From contig NZ_JBCDNA010000003.1 in NCBI RefSeq assembly GCF_038433205.1, positions 744,001 through 808,000 on the forward strand: a stretch of DNA of 64,000 bases, written 5' to 3'. Source of the DNA: Lutimonas vermicola. Lineage in GTDB: Bacteria > Bacteroidota > Bacteroidia > Flavobacteriales > Flavobacteriaceae. Below, piece by piece: positions 62,660 to 64,000 of this stretch (positions within the stretch are counted from its first letter, which is position 1; every line of letters begins with the position of its first letter). The position numbers and the translations under genes were made by a program. The notes under the pieces are model-generated. The model saw nothing but the letters and a program-made list of their open reading frames with translations. It was not told the origin of the DNA and ran no database searches.

Positions 62660-63800
62660 CTACACATCTAATTCTGATATAAATATCAAAATGGTTTCTT
62701 CGACACATTGGTTTTGATAATGAATTTCTAATAAATGAATGCCATTTGATTTGAGGTAAGTTCTTTTTATATCATCTCTTCTCAGTGTTTCATTCAAGCC
62801 TTTTTCCCCCCCCGAATTGATTGACTGGCTCATAATGTTGCCTTCCGTTAAACTCAATAACCATATTGAAATTAGGTAAATAAAAGTCACATTTCAGCAT
62901 CCTCTTATCTCGCAGTTTTCTAAAAGTAAATTGTTGATGAAATTCAATTTGTCTATTGGTCAAAATTCGTTTTACTAAATCTTCACCTTTAGAAATATTA
63001 CAATTAGGACAACCGCTACCTCCTTGATGATAGGCAGGAACCTGAAAAAATGAACCATGCTTAGAGCATATTATCTCCACGGGAGTTTTCATGTCTGCAA
63101 AATCAATCAGAGAGTAGTTGTACAAATTATTATGAACTTTGAGAGAATCTGTTATAAAACCTTCTTTAGACTTCTTTTGCTGTTCATGAGTTTCAATAAT
63201 AGAACAAGTTAAACATCCACTTCCGTTTAGATGATTTTGTGGTTCTTGCTCAAATTCTCCATGTTCGGGGCATATTATAATGACTTTAATATTATTTCTC
63301 CTATAATCTACCTTTGAATAATCATACTTGTCTGAATGCTTTTCGTTTGAACGCAGAATGAAATCATCTAATGGAAGTCTTTTTAAATCTCCAATTTTTA
63401 GCAAACCACATTGAGGACAACCTTGCCCGCTCCTTGCATGCTCATCTGCTAATTGAAAAAATATCCCATGCTCAGGGCATTCTATCTTTGTCTTAGAAGA
63501 CAATTTCTTGAAACTATCTTTAAAGTAAGTGTATTTGTATTCATGAATTTCATTAGCCTTTTTTACAAAGTCTATAAATGAAGCCCTTTTAGATATTCCA
63601 CTCTGTTTTTTTCCGCAAGTGAAACATCCTTGACCTCTAAATAGTTGTTCTGTAGTCGTAAACCAACTGCCATGCTCCTTACAAACTAACTCGATTTTAG
63701 TTCTTCGATTTACATACACGATTTTTGACAAGTCATACTTATCACAATGGACTTCTCTAATGCGTTCAATTATATCCGCTTGAGTTAATTTCTTAGCCAT
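62660..63800 (-). pseudogene. DUF723 zinc-ribbon protein with nuclease domain, frameshifted at a G8 tract
   Basis: The first 336 codons hold four repeats of the DUF723 type (for example DKYDYSKVDY with IICPEHGEFE and GSGCLTC), each with CxxH and CxxC pairs, then a PD-(D/E)xK-like nuclease core (KCDFYLPNFNMVIEFNGRQH). At 62806-62813 a run of eight G (minus strand) shifts the frame and the protein ends in GGGKRLE. Removing one G continues it as FGGEKGLNETLRRDDIKRTY to the stop at 62660, giving 379 residues and the expected end of this nuclease fold. A phage-defence or DNA-repair role is inference. Confidence 0.85.
62806..62813 (-). repeat. Homopolymer G8 tract inside the nuclease gene
   Basis: Eight consecutive C on the plus strand. 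A seven-base tract would restore the full frame exactly. Confidence 0.95.
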
Positions 63801-63804
63801 TCCC

Positions 63805-63812
63805 TAAAGATA
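63805..63812 (-). promoter_or_regulatory. Near-consensus -7 element (TATCTTTA), leaderless spacing
   Basis: Minus-strand TATCTTTA ending 4 nt before the ATG at 63800 of the zinc-ribbon nuclease gene. The 63813-64000 stretch beyond shows no gene. Confidence 0.45.
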
Positions 63813-64000
63813 TGTTACAACTAAACCTTAAACCATGAGAATTATCAATCTATTGAAATATGCCCTTATGAAGGTATGGGGAAAATTATAATTATTGCAT
63901 GAATCAATTTACGCATGCGAGGTTGAAATCATGCAATTAACCATATCAAACATGCACACACAGCATTACGATTTAAGCTTTTACAGCCTTTTGGTGATTC

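Overview
The window looks like a chromosomal segment from a marine-type member of the Flavobacteriaceae (Bacteroidota). I infer this from the AT-rich sequence, the Bacteroidota -7 promoter element (TAnnTTTG) in front of several housekeeping genes, the absence of strong Shine-Dalgarno sites, lipoproteins with acidic residues after the lipobox Cys, and typical families (DUF4251, DUF6090, DUF6624, DUF885, GH9, bacilliredoxin). I see no tRNA, rRNA, CRISPR array, complete IS element or prophage.

Region 1 (1-27.3 kb) is dense core genome. It holds a NtrY-like histidine kinase cut by the window edge, an enoyl-CoA hydratase, a TerB/DnaJ protein, a dicarboxylate symporter fused to a solute-binding domain, thiL, a BrnQ carrier, aminopeptidase P, a sortilin-like propeller protein, der, pyrF, tpiA, prmA, clpS, and a three-gene biotin-dependent acyl-CoA carboxylase operon (carrier, biotin carboxylase, carboxyltransferase).

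Region 2 (27.3-46 kb) is mixed. It has a carbohydrate-binding fragment protein, an AGE-family sugar epimerase, YceI, a Crp/Fnr regulator, a GH9 glycosidase, a DUF418 protein, an HD hydrolase, mscL, a kelch-type one-pass receptor, a PAS-LuxR regulator, an S37 peptidase and a KDG kinase/KDPG aldolase pair. Its most unusual feature is at 30.8-31.2 kb on the minus strand: four tandem near-identical 75-bp genes, each encoding a 24-residue basic peptide. A pair of micro membrane-protein genes with an ATGA overlap lies at 45.5-45.8 kb. Two minisatellites with a 15-bp period and a 7-bp microsatellite that encodes the end of mscL also lie here.

Region 3 (46-64 kb) is accessory. Mostly single secreted, lipoprotein or hydrolase genes are separated by long spacers. 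Several spacers carry related copies of a roughly 130-bp element, including a nearly identical pair around a DUF885 gene. The region also holds gene remnants (truncated thioredoxin, frameshifted and stop-interrupted fragments), a class III cyclase with TPRs, an alpha/beta hydrolase whose nucleophile serine is alanine, and at the right end a zinc-ribbon nuclease gene broken exactly at an 8-G tract. The layout suggests repeated insertion of single-gene units, but no integrase or transposase is visible.
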